Assembly (NCBI GenBank): GCA_030836365.1
Contig: JAURQB010000077.1
Span: 1 to 9,888, forward strand
Direction: 5' to 3'
Origin: Bdellovibrionota bacterium
GTDB taxonomy: Bacteria; Bdellovibrionota; Bacteriovoracia; Bacteriovoracales; Bacteriovoracaceae
DNA length: 9,888 bases
How positions within the stretch are numbered: position 1 is the stretch's first letter; each line of letters begins with the position of its first letter. The notes beneath the pieces were generated by a model. The model searched no databases. It saw only the letters and a program-made list of their open reading frames with translations, and had not been told where the DNA came from. Both the position numbers and the translations under genes were made by a program. Of the stretch, positions 1 to 6,961 are shown in pieces.

Positions 1-2039
1 AATCTTTGCAAAAAGCACTACGCATGCTTGAAAATGGGGAAGGTTTTTTAAAGCGTCACAATATTTCTGACGAGGAACTTAAAGAGGAGTTAAAGGGCCC
101 TACGGATATTAGAGTTTATCTTGTTGCTGAGGCGATGGATCGTGGGTTCACTCCACAAGAGGTTCATGAATTAACCCAGATTGATTTGTGGTTTTTATAT
201 AAAATTGAACACATGGTTCAAATCAAGAAAGAGCTGAAGAAGGTAAAGTCTAATTTCTCTCCAGATTTAATTGCCCACTCGAAAAAAGCCGGCTTCTCAG
301 ATATCCAAATTGCTGGCTGTAGTGGAGAGAGTGTTGAGAGTGTGCGTGAATTTCGCTGGAAGAATAAAATTCACCCTGTGGTAAAACAAATTGATACCAC
401 GGCCGGTGAATTTCCTGCGCAAACAAATTATCTCTATCTGACTTATCACGGGCAAGAAGACGATATTAGTTTTGATACAATGAAAAATGTGATGGTTCTT
501 GGTGGTGGTGCTTACCGCATCGGAAGCTCTGTCGAGTTTGATTGGTGCTGTGTGAACGCAGTCATGGCGCTAAAGAAAAAGGGCTATCAAACGATCATGC
601 TCAATTATAATCCTGAAACGGTGAGTACTGATTATGACGAATGTGACAGACTCTATTTTGATGAAATTACGCTCGAGTCTATCTTGGAAATTAATCGTAA
701 AGAAAATATGGAAGGCTTAATTGTTTCCATGGGGGGGCAGATCCCTAACAACCTTGCACTACACTTAGAAAAACATGAGCTGCCTATTTGGGGAACAAAA
801 GCAAGTGACATTGATCGTGCGGAAGATCGACATAAATTCTCTGGTCTTCTTGATGAGCTTGGAATTGATCAGCCTGAGTGGAAAGAGCTTCAGTCCATTG
901 AGGATGCTAAAAAATTTGCAAATAATATAGGTTACCCTGTGTTAATTAGACCTTCATACGTTCTTTCTGGTGCCGCGATGAGTGTTGCTGCTAATGATTC
1001 TCAATTAGAAGAATTTCTAACAAAGGCAACAGACCTCTCAACTGATCATCCGGTTGTTGTGAGTAAATTTGTTTTAGGCGCTAAAGAAATTGAGGTTGAT
1101 GGAATTAGTCGCAAGGGCGAGCTAATTACGTCTGCCATGAGTGAGCATATTGAAGCTGCTGGAGTTCACTCGGGCGACTCGAGCATGGTGCTTCCTCCGC
1201 AACGAGTTTATCCAGAAGTGATAAGAAAAATTAGAATGAATGCTAAAAGAATTATTAAGGCACTTAATATTCATGGGCCTTTTAATATCCAGTTTATGGT
1301 TAAAGATAACGTGGTTAAAGTAATCGAGTGTAATCTTCGAGCATCACGATCATTTCCATTTGTTTGCAAAGTTTTTAATAATAATTTCATCGAAAAAGCT
1401 GTTTCGGTCATGGCCGGAGAAGAAGTTCAAGTTGATGATCGAAGTGTTTTTGATCTTGAATATGTAGGTGTGAAGGCGCCGCAATTTTCATTTACAAGAC
1501 TTCAAGGAGCCGATCCGGCACTTGGCGTTGAAATGATGTCTACGGGTGAAGTTGCTTGCTTGGGTGATGATTACTCTGAAGCACTTTTGAAATCTTTAAT
1601 TAGCGTTGGGTACAAGTATCCGATTAAATCAGTCCTTCTTTCTACTGGTGGAATTGAGTCAAAGGCATCCTTTTTGACATCGGCGAGAACGCTAGAGCGA
1701 CTTGGAATCAAAATGTACGGCACTCGAGGCACGGCCAGATTTCTCAATGATAATGGCTTTGATGTAGAAGCGCTTAATTGGCCAGATTCAAATGAAGGGC
1801 CTAGAACGACTGACTATATCAAGGAAGGTAAGATTGACCTGGTCGTTAATATTCCAAAAAGTTTTAGAGAGGAAGAGCTGACTAATGGTTATTTTATCCG
1901 CCGAACAGCGGCTGATTTTTCTGTTTCATTGATTACAAATATGCAAATGGCACAGCGGTTTATCGAAGCGCTTTTGCATGAAAAAACAAATCCACGGAAA
2001 ATTAAGTCTTGGAGTGATTATATCTCTCCCGAAATGTAA
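1..2039 (+). CDS. carB: Carbamoyl-phosphate synthase large subunit, C-terminal two thirds (5' end outside window)
   Basis: CarB makes carbamoyl phosphate from bicarbonate, ammonia (delivered by CarA) and two ATP, feeding pyrimidine and arginine synthesis in the cytoplasm. The reading frame is already open at the left edge. The TTG at position 6 lies inside the conserved SLQKALR motif, which is near residue 390 of the roughly 1,070-residue family, so it is an internal Leu and not a start. Counting from that codon, residues 1-135 are the oligomerisation domain. Residues 160-535 are the second, carbamate-phosphorylating ATP-grasp half, with VMVLGGGAYRIGSSVEFDW at 162-180, NPETVSTDYD at 202-211, IRPSYVLSGAAM at 314-325, EHIEAAGVHSGD at 380-391 and KVIECNLRASRSFPFV at 438-453. 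Residues about 540-660 are the MGS-like allosteric domain. The first ATP-grasp half must lie upstream. Many diagnostic positions match animal CAD/CPS1 rather than E. coli CarB, as recalled from memory. No terminator follows the stop. Confidence 0.96.
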   Translation, partial: SLQKALRMLENGEGFLKRHNISDEELKEELKGPTDIRVYLVAEAMDRGFTPQEVHELTQIDLWFLYKIEHMVQIKKELKKVKSNFSPDLIAHSKKAGFSDIQIAGCSGESVESVREFRWKNKIHPVVKQIDTTAGEFPAQTNYLYLTYHGQEDDISFDTMKNVMVLGGGAYRIGSSVEFDWCCVNAVMALKKKGYQTIMLNYNPETVSTDYDECDRLYFDEITLESILEINRKENMEGLIVSMGGQIPNNLALHLEKHELPIWGTKASDIDRAEDRHKFSGLLDELGIDQPEWKELQSIEDAKKFANNIGYPVLIRPSYVLSGAAMSVAANDSQLEEFLTKATDLSTDHPVVVSKFVLGAKEIEVDGISRKGELITSAMSEHIEAAGVHSGDSSMVLPPQRVYPEVIRKIRMNAKRIIKALNIHGPFNIQFMVKDNVVKVIECNLRASRSFPFVCKVFNNNFIEKAVSVMAGEEVQVDDRSVFDLEYVGVKAPQFSFTRLQGADPALGVEMMSTGEVACLGDDYSEALLKSLISVGYKYPIKSVLLSTGGIESKASFLTSARTLERLGIKMYGTRGTARFLNDNGFDVEALNWPDSNEGPRTTDYIKEGKIDLVVNIPKSFREEELTNGYFIRRTAADFSVSLITNMQMAQRFIEALLHEKTNPRKIKSWSDYISPEM

Positions 2040-2154
2040 CGAGATGTCATATTAAGTTTGTCGAAGCTGTGTTCATTTTGGTGTACAGAATGTGTGTCCT
2101 GTGTCAAATTTAAAGCTTAGGCTGGGATTGCCTATGCGAATTTTCAAACACGAC

Positions 2155-2160
2155 AAAGGA
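2155..2160 (+). promoter_or_regulatory. Ribosome binding site supporting the GTG start of smc
   Basis: AAAGGA lies 7 bases before the GTG at 2168. It supports this GTG as the smc start: the protein then begins MKLKRLIVQGFKSF, the normal SMC N-terminus, which leads into the Walker A motif at the expected distance. I found no clear sigma70 promoter in the 2040-2167 gap. Confidence 0.7.
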
Positions 2161-2167
2161 CTGTTTC

Positions 2168-5100
2168 GTGAAACTTAAAAGACTCATTGTTCAGGGTTTT
2201 AAATCCTTTAAAGATAAAACAACTATTCATTTTGATGAAGGCATCACTGGTATTGTTGGGCCTAATGGTTGTGGAAAATCAAATATTGTTGACGCGCTAT
2301 TTTGGATTATGGGCGAGCAAAGTGCAAAACATCTTCGTGGCCAGAACATGAAGGATTTAATTTTTAGTGGTTCTTCTAAATATCAACCGGCCAATTACGC
2401 ACAAGCAAGTTTAATTTTAGAAAATGATGATGGAAAACATATTCATATTGGAAATAAAGTTGCGTGCCCTACTGAAATTCAATTAACGAGAAAACTTTAT
2501 CGAAATGGTGAAACTGAATACCGAATTAATGGGGAGCCAGCGCGACTAAAAGATATTCAAGAAGTATTTATGGATACTGGAGCTGGTGCAAAATCATATT
2601 CGATTATCGCCCAGGGTGAAATTAACCGGCTTGTTCAATCTAAACCAGAAGAGCGGCGAGTAATTATCGAAGAAGTTGCGGGAATTACCAAATTTAAACT
2701 TCGAAGGCGTGATTCACTTAAAAAAATGGAGCAGACAGAAGATAACCTGAAGCGTTTAAATGATCTTAAAGTTGAAATTGAGCGCAATCTTTCTGGCCTG
2801 AAAAAGCAAGCTGAGAAAGCTGAGCGCGCGCGGACGCTAAAAGCAAAAATAGAAAAAGGTGAAATCAACGTTAATGCCCATAAAGTTTATGATCTACTGA
2901 AAGACTTTAGAGAGCACCGAGTTTTTCTTAACGAAAATACAATCAACTTAGAATCTTGGCGCACGGAAAAAGATACACTTGAGGTTGATTTAGAAGGTGA
3001 GCGTGCGCTTAAAGATGTACAAATTAAGCAAATCGAAACCATTCAAGCTGAATACAATGAAGTATCAAGAATACTTGCTGGTAAAGAAGAACGACTTAAA
3101 AATCTATGTGAGTCATTAAACTCTAAAGAAAAGCTTTTAGATGACAAAAAAAATGAGTTACTTGAAATTGCGGAAGATAAAGAGAGTCGGATGGAGCGCT
3201 TAAGTGAAGTTCGAGAGAGACTGGCTGAGCTTACTGAGAGCATGAATGAGGAAGTCAATTTTGATGAACTCGCCGAAGAAGTAGAGAATTTAAAAGAGCA
3301 GTTTCTTGAGGCGAAAAGCTTTATTCAAGACTTACGTGCAGAGCTTAAAGAATTAGAAGCGAGTGCAAACGCGAAAAATAATGAGCACTTCAAATTGGAG
3401 TCGAGACTTAATGAAATTTCCGGCCAATTAGAAGATATAACTGAAGAAATGGAAACACTTGAAGGGCAGTATTCAAGTGTAAATAAAGAAATTGCAGGAG
3501 AGCGAGAAGCGATAAAAGAAAAAGAGGAAGCCGTTTCTCATTTAAAAGAAGTATATAGCGAACAAAATGAAAATGTGAGAAATCTTGAAGTTGAACTGAA
3601 AACTCTTCGTGAAGATTATAGAGATAAAGAGCGTGAACAAATTCATGTGAGCTCGAAACTTCAGACATTGGTTAAACTTAATGAATCAATGGAAGGAGTT
3701 AATGAGGGGACAGTTGAATTTCTTAAATCTTCAGAAGGTGGAAATTATCAACTTACGTCAACAAATCTAGAGTGTGATGCTGAATATACTCAAGCTGTGG
3801 GCGCGGTAGCGAACATATTAGGAGAAACGGTTATCGGTGAAGGTGGAGAGTTAACTTCGTGGTACTCTCGTCAAAAAGATCTTCGATTAGAAGTAGCGAG
3901 AGGAACTGAAGTTAATGAAGCAAGTGAAGAAGTTCTTGAGCGAATGCGGGTTAATGGTGCGCGCGAAATAATAAAAATTTCAGAGGTGCTTAATTCTAGT
4001 TGTCCTGAGGAGCTTCGAAATATTTTATCTAATTCATACATCGTCGATGTTGAACAAGCAGGTTTACTTGCAAATTTTCCAAAAGATTTATCTGTCGATA
4101 TGATTATTTCAAAAGATGGGCATGCTGCGATTGTTAATCAAGGAGCAATGAGCAGACTTATTTTAGGTGCTCACCTTGGAATGCAAAATAATTCAGTTGA
4201 GAGAAATAACCAAATTAATGAACTGACAGAGCAAGCAGAAAATCTTGAAGCGGAAGTGGCGATGGCCAAAGAGAAGCTTAATGAAAAAGAGGATCAGCTA
4301 GAGCAATTTATTTCAGAGCGTGATGAAATGAATCAACAACTTCGCTCAACTGAAGAAGATTATATTCGCGCTAAAGCTGAAATGGATTCAAAACTTAAAA
4401 ACTACGAATCTAATCAATCAAGAATTGATATTTTATCAAATAGAAAACAAAAAATTTCTGTCGAACGTCTTGAGCTTCTTGAAAAAGTCGAAGAGCTCAA
4501 TATCTCAAATCAAGAAATAAATACGGAAGTTTTAGAAAAAACAGAAATTTTAGACGCTAAAGAAGAGGAATTGATTGATCTTGAGTCTATGTATGCCGAA
4601 AAGCGTGATTCTTATTCTTCTAAAGAGGCAGAGAGAAAAACATTTTCTACGCAAGTGAGTTCGATGGAAGATCAAATTCAAGATATTGAAAATCAAATTG
4701 AGCGATTGGAAACTCGACACGAGCATGCTCAAGAGCTGATTGAAGAGACTGCAGAGAGTATTGATAATTCAGAATCTGAAATTAAAGAGCTCGAAGTTGG
4801 GAATATGGAAACGGCAAAAGAGCTTGAAGAAAAAACAGATGTCTTGAGTGCGCATCGAGATGAATTAGAAAAGCTTCTTTTTCAAATGCAAGACCGTGAG
4901 ACCAAAGTGAAGAAGCTTAATAAGCAAATTAATGAAACGGAAAAGTCGATGACGACTAAAGAAGTTAAAATTGAGCAAATTTTAACGGATGAAGAGCATA
5001 TCACTCGTGATATTTTTGAGCGTTTTCACGTAGACTTAAGAGCTGAAATTTCGCGCTTTATAGAACTTGATGGTGAACTTCAGAAGCAATTAGTTGATGT

Positions 5101-5833
5101 TTCTAGCATGTACATGATGGAAACAGAAAACGGGCCTGAGGAAATTGAAATCAAAGAGTACTCATTTGTTCGGCGCTTTGGGCAAGACCTAAAAGATTAT
5201 GCTCAAAGGCTAAGAAATAACAAGACAGCGCTTAATCAACTCGGTGAAATTAATTGGCAAGCGGTTGAGGATTACGATCGTCAAAAATTACGCTTTGATT
5301 TCTTAACTGAACAAGAAGATGAATTGCGTGCTTCGCTCGAAGATTTAAATCTGGCGATTTCACAAATTGATGAAAAATCAAAGTTGCGATTTAAAGTTGC
5401 TTTTGAGGAAGTTAACGAAAAATTCTCCCAAGTTTTTCCAATCATTTTTGGTGGCGGTGAAGCTAGACTTGAGTTAAAAGGCTCCCTTGATGATCATGAC
5501 TGTGGCGTTGATATTATTGCCAAGCCACCAGGTAAGAAGATGCAAAATATTAACCTAATGAGTGGTGGGGAAAAAGCAATGACGGCGGTGAGCCTAATTT
5601 TTTCCGTTTTTCTTGTGAAGCCATCTCCATTTTGTCTTCTGGATGAGGTCGATGCTCCATTAGATGATGCTAACGTTGGGCGTTTCAGTGAGCTTCTTCG
5701 TGAAATGAGTAAAGATAGTCAGTTTATTTTAATTACGCACAATAAGAAAACGATGGAGCTTAATGACACGCTTTATGGCGTGACGATGCAAGAGCCGGGC
5801 GTTTCAAAAGCCTTGAGTGTTCAACTGCACTAG
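2168..5833 (+). CDS. smc: Chromosome segregation protein SMC
   Basis: SMC is the ATPase core of the bacterial condensin complex, which with ScpA and ScpB organises and segregates the chromosome. The protein has 1,221 residues, slightly longer than the roughly 1,190 of B. subtilis SMC. The N-terminal head carries Walker A GPNGCGKSN (31-39), the LRG arginine region (56-58) and the Q-loop Gln149. A long coiled coil runs from about 172 to 500, a hinge from about 503 to 675, and a second coiled coil to about 1020. The C-terminal head has the signature MSGGEK (1131-1136), Walker B CLLDEVD with Asp1159 and catalytic Glu1160, the D-loop APLDDAN, and the H-loop His1191. All ATPase residues are present, so it should be active. 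The hinge lacks the usual glycine-rich SPGGSMTGG-type motif and reads NQGAMSRLILG at 657-667. The length, hinge and paired head motifs separate it from RecN, RecF and SbcC. scpA and scpB are not in the window. The stop overlaps the next gene's ribosome binding site. Confidence 0.97.
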   Translation: MKLKRLIVQGFKSFKDKTTIHFDEGITGIVGPNGCGKSNIVDALFWIMGEQSAKHLRGQNMKDLIFSGSSKYQPANYAQASLILENDDGKHIHIGNKVACPTEIQLTRKLYRNGETEYRINGEPARLKDIQEVFMDTGAGAKSYSIIAQGEINRLVQSKPEERRVIIEEVAGITKFKLRRRDSLKKMEQTEDNLKRLNDLKVEIERNLSGLKKQAEKAERARTLKAKIEKGEINVNAHKVYDLLKDFREHRVFLNENTINLESWRTEKDTLEVDLEGERALKDVQIKQIETIQAEYNEVSRILAGKEERLKNLCESLNSKEKLLDDKKNELLEIAEDKESRMERLSEVRERLAELTESMNEEVNFDELAEEVENLKEQFLEAKSFIQDLRAELKELEASANAKNNEHFKLESRLNEISGQLEDITEEMETLEGQYSSVNKEIAGEREAIKEKEEAVSHLKEVYSEQNENVRNLEVELKTLREDYRDKEREQIHVSSKLQTLVKLNESMEGVNEGTVEFLKSSEGGNYQLTSTNLECDAEYTQAVGAVANILGETVIGEGGELTSWYSRQKDLRLEVARGTEVNEASEEVLERMRVNGAREIIKISEVLNSSCPEELRNILSNSYIVDVEQAGLLANFPKDLSVDMIISKDGHAAIVNQGAMSRLILGAHLGMQNNSVERNNQINELTEQAENLEAEVAMAKEKLNEKEDQLEQFISERDEMNQQLRSTEEDYIRAKAEMDSKLKNYESNQSRIDILSNRKQKISVERLELLEKVEELNISNQEINTEVLEKTEILDAKEEELIDLESMYAEKRDSYSSKEAERKTFSTQVSSMEDQIQDIENQIERLETRHEHAQELIEETAESIDNSESEIKELEVGNMETAKELEEKTDVLSAHRDELEKLLFQMQDRETKVKKLNKQINETEKSMTTKEVKIEQILTDEEHITRDIFERFHVDLRAEISRFIELDGELQKQLVDVSSMYMMETENGPEEIEIKEYSFVRRFGQDLKDYAQRLRNNKTALNQLGEINWQAVEDYDRQKLRFDFLTEQEDELRASLEDLNLAISQIDEKSKLRFKVAFEEVNEKFSQVFPIIFGGGEARLELKGSLDDHDCGVDIIAKPPGKKMQNINLMSGGEKAMTAVSLIFSVFLVKPSPFCLLDEVDAPLDDANVGRFSELLREMSKDSQFILITHNKKTMELNDTLYGVTMQEPGVSKALSVQLH

Positions 5834-5837
5834 GAGA
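5832..5837 (+). promoter_or_regulatory. Ribosome binding site of the lolA-like gene overlapping the smc stop
   Basis: AGGAGA shares its first two bases with the smc TAG stop (5831-5833) and sits 5 bases before the GTG at 5843. Ribosomes finishing smc therefore end on the next gene's initiation site, which suggests translational coupling and fixes the GTG as the start. Confidence 0.75.
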
Positions 5838-5842
5838 ATATT

Positions 5843-6448
5843 GTGAGAGTTGCTGTTGTTTGTTTATTTATTTTTTTTCTAGGAATGATATGGAATTCAG
5901 AGGGAGCAACTCGGGAGAGTTTTGTTCCAAAAAAGTTTTCAGCAAAATTTACACAGCAGTACAAATCTCAAGTGAGTGGAAAAATTAAAAGCGGCAATGG
6001 CACTCTTGATTATGAATTTCCAAGCAAACTGCGGTTCGAGATGATTAAGCCTGACCCAATTATTTTTATCACCAACATGACACAAAACTGGTATTACCGT
6101 CCGCCTTTTATTGAAGGGGAAAAAGGGGAGCTTAAGAGAAACGTGAAAGGTGGAAACGTTTTTGCGGACTTTTTTGATTCGCTTAGTGAAGGCTTAAAAG
6201 ATAATGATTATTACAAAGTAAAGGTTGTAAAAGATAAGGCGACAATTACTTTTAGTGATGCTCATGGTGCAGAGCTTGGACTTAATTCAGCGATGTTGTG
6301 GTTTAAAAGTTCGAAAAATCTTCGCTTTACGAATCTTAAAGAAATTACTCTCATCTATAAAGATGAGCGCGAAACGAAAATTATTTTTGATAAGTTGGCA
6401 TCAACAAAATCCTTTGCTAAAAACCATTTTTATTTGAGCGATAAGTAG
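5843..6448 (+). CDS. LolA-like outer-membrane lipoprotein carrier, periplasmic
   Basis: This 201-residue exported protein resembles the LolA family, periplasmic chaperones that carry lipoproteins from the LolCDE transporter to the outer membrane. The N-terminus (MRVAVVCLFIFFLGMIW) is a signal peptide with likely cleavage near SEG/ATRE at residues 21-22. The mature part follows the LolA pattern: KFSAKFTQQYKSQVSGKI (the usual 'F.A.F.Q' opening strand), GNGTLDYEFPSKLRFEMIKPDP (G.L....P..R.E...P, residues 52-73), then ITNMTQNWYYRPPF, matching the '..dG...W.Y.P' segment. Later strands end in a Leu-rich amphipathic ITLIYKDERETKIIF. The length matches LolA. Cys7 lies in the signal peptide and is not a lipobox, so the product is soluble rather than a lipoprotein. 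It starts 9 bases after smc in the same operon. Homology is from remembered motif patterns, and a general LolA-superfamily protein remains possible, so no symbol is assigned. Confidence 0.8.
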   Translation: MRVAVVCLFIFFLGMIWNSEGATRESFVPKKFSAKFTQQYKSQVSGKIKSGNGTLDYEFPSKLRFEMIKPDPIIFITNMTQNWYYRPPFIEGEKGELKRNVKGGNVFADFFDSLSEGLKDNDYYKVKVVKDKATITFSDAHGAELGLNSAMLWFKSSKNLRFTNLKEITLIYKDERETKIIFDKLASTKSFAKNHFYLSDK

Positions 6449-6466
6449 TCAAATGGTGGTATTGAC

Positions 6467-6787
6467 TTAGCTCCCGCCAGCACCTCCTGCATATCCTTCC
6501 TTACCATTAGGAGTATTCTTCAGGACAGGCTCTACTGATTGCATGATTCCATTTTTTACCTTTGCCTTTCTGGAGTTTGGTTCTGGCTTGTGAATTTCAT
6601 CTCCAAAAAACTTATTTCTTTTCATTCGTTTTTTACTTATTTCGGGAGCATCGTTCATAGGTGATAATTTGTCGTGCATCTTTCTAATATTTTTTAATTT
6701 TTTATTATCAGTATTTTTCATAGGCTCTAAGGCGAAGGCGCTAATGCTTGTCATTATTAATAACAAGGCGAATAATTTTACTCTCAT
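6467..6787 (-). CDS. Small basic secreted protein, function unknown
   Basis: I do not recognise this 106-residue protein. It starts with a textbook signal peptide, MRVKLFALLLIMTSISAFA, with an AFA/LEP signal peptidase I site after residue 19. There is no lipobox Cys; the whole protein lacks cysteine. The mature part of about 87 residues is hydrophilic and strongly basic (20 Lys/Arg against 10 Asp/Glu), looks mostly unstructured, and ends in a glycine-rich tail, YAGGAGGS. The start is well supported: AAAGGAG on the minus strand (6794-6800) lies 6 bases before the ATG. It converges on the lolA-like gene with an 18-bp gap and is divergent from rimO. The good start site and signal peptide argue that it is a real gene and not a chance frame. 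It should act in the periplasm or outside the cell. Confidence 0.65.
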   Translation of the reverse strand: MRVKLFALLLIMTSISAFALEPMKNTDNKKLKNIRKMHDKLSPMNDAPEISKKRMKRNKFFGDEIHKPEPNSRKAKVKNGIMQSVEPVLKNTPNGKEGYAGGAGGS

Positions 6788-6831
6788 AATTTACTCCTTT
6801 GCCCAAGCATTACGGCATAATGAAGAAAATT

Positions 6832-6849
6832 CTTAACAGTAAGGTTAAG
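6832..6849. repeat. Short inverted repeat in the divergent intergenic region
   Basis: Perfect 6-bp arms CTTAAC and GTTAAG are separated by 6 bases. The repeat sits 44 bases upstream of the minus-strand secreted-protein start, where an operator or promoter element would be expected. In AT-rich DNA such a repeat can arise by chance, so regulatory function is only a guess. Confidence 0.3.
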
Positions 6850-6904
6850 TTATCAATTTTGCGTAGTTAAAACGGTACGGTCTTAGGTGATTTTTCCAAT
6901 ATTG

Positions 6905-6933
6905 TTGCCAAGAGTCAGGAGAACAGCTATAAG
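6905..6933 (+). promoter_or_regulatory. Predicted sigma70-type promoter of rimO
   Basis: The -35 box TTGCCA (6905-6910) and -10 box TATAAG (6928-6933) each match the sigma70 consensus at 5 of 6 positions and are exactly 17 bases apart. Transcription would start near 6940, giving a leader of about 20 bases before the rimO ATG. This is the best promoter match I found in the window. Confidence 0.6.
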
Positions 6934-6958
6934 CCCTTAAATTCATGAATTTAGGGGC
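6933..6958. promoter_or_regulatory. 26-bp near-perfect palindrome over the rimO start point, candidate operator
   Basis: The left arm GCCCTTAAATTCA and right arm TGAATTTAGGGGC pair at every position except one, T6937 against G6954, which would be a G-U pair in RNA. The dyad begins on the last base of the predicted -10 box, spans the predicted start point near 6940 and reaches 3 bases before the rimO ATG, also covering AGGGG (6953-6957), the only Shine-Dalgarno-like sequence. No T-run follows, so it is not an intrinsic terminator. If transcription starts upstream, the RNA could fold and hide the ribosome binding site. If it starts at about 6940, a DNA operator bound by a dimeric repressor fits better. 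The structure is certain; its role is inferred. Confidence 0.65.
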
Positions 6959-6961
6959 ATT

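Noticed and set aside
6..8. TTG at position 6 as the start of the carB frame
   Set aside because: The codon before it (TCT, Ser) and the conserved SLQKALR motif show that it is an internal Leu of a longer gene.
2058..2089. TTGTCG and TACAGA upstream of smc as a promoter
   Set aside because: The spacing is 20 bases and both boxes match poorly, so smc transcription from here is not supported.
2119..2135. TAGGC / GCCTA inverted repeat after carB as a terminator
   Set aside because: It has only 5-bp arms with a 7-base loop and no following T-run.
2635..4732. Several minus-strand frames of 60-86 codons inside smc
   Set aside because: They are antisense shadows of the charged coiled-coil coding sequence (Ser/Leu/Phe-rich translations mirroring Glu/Lys codons).
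6255..6437. Plus-strand 60-codon frame inside the lolA-like gene
   Set aside because: It is out of frame within a well-supported gene and lacks a separate ribosome binding site or recognisable product.
6423..6457. Inverted repeats at the convergent lolA-like / secreted-protein ends (ACCATTT with AAATGGT; ATTTGA with TCAAAT) as a terminator
   Set aside because: The stems are short and A/T-rich, the loops are 11-21 bases, and no T-run follows on the plus strand, so this is weaker than the sequence would need for a terminator call.
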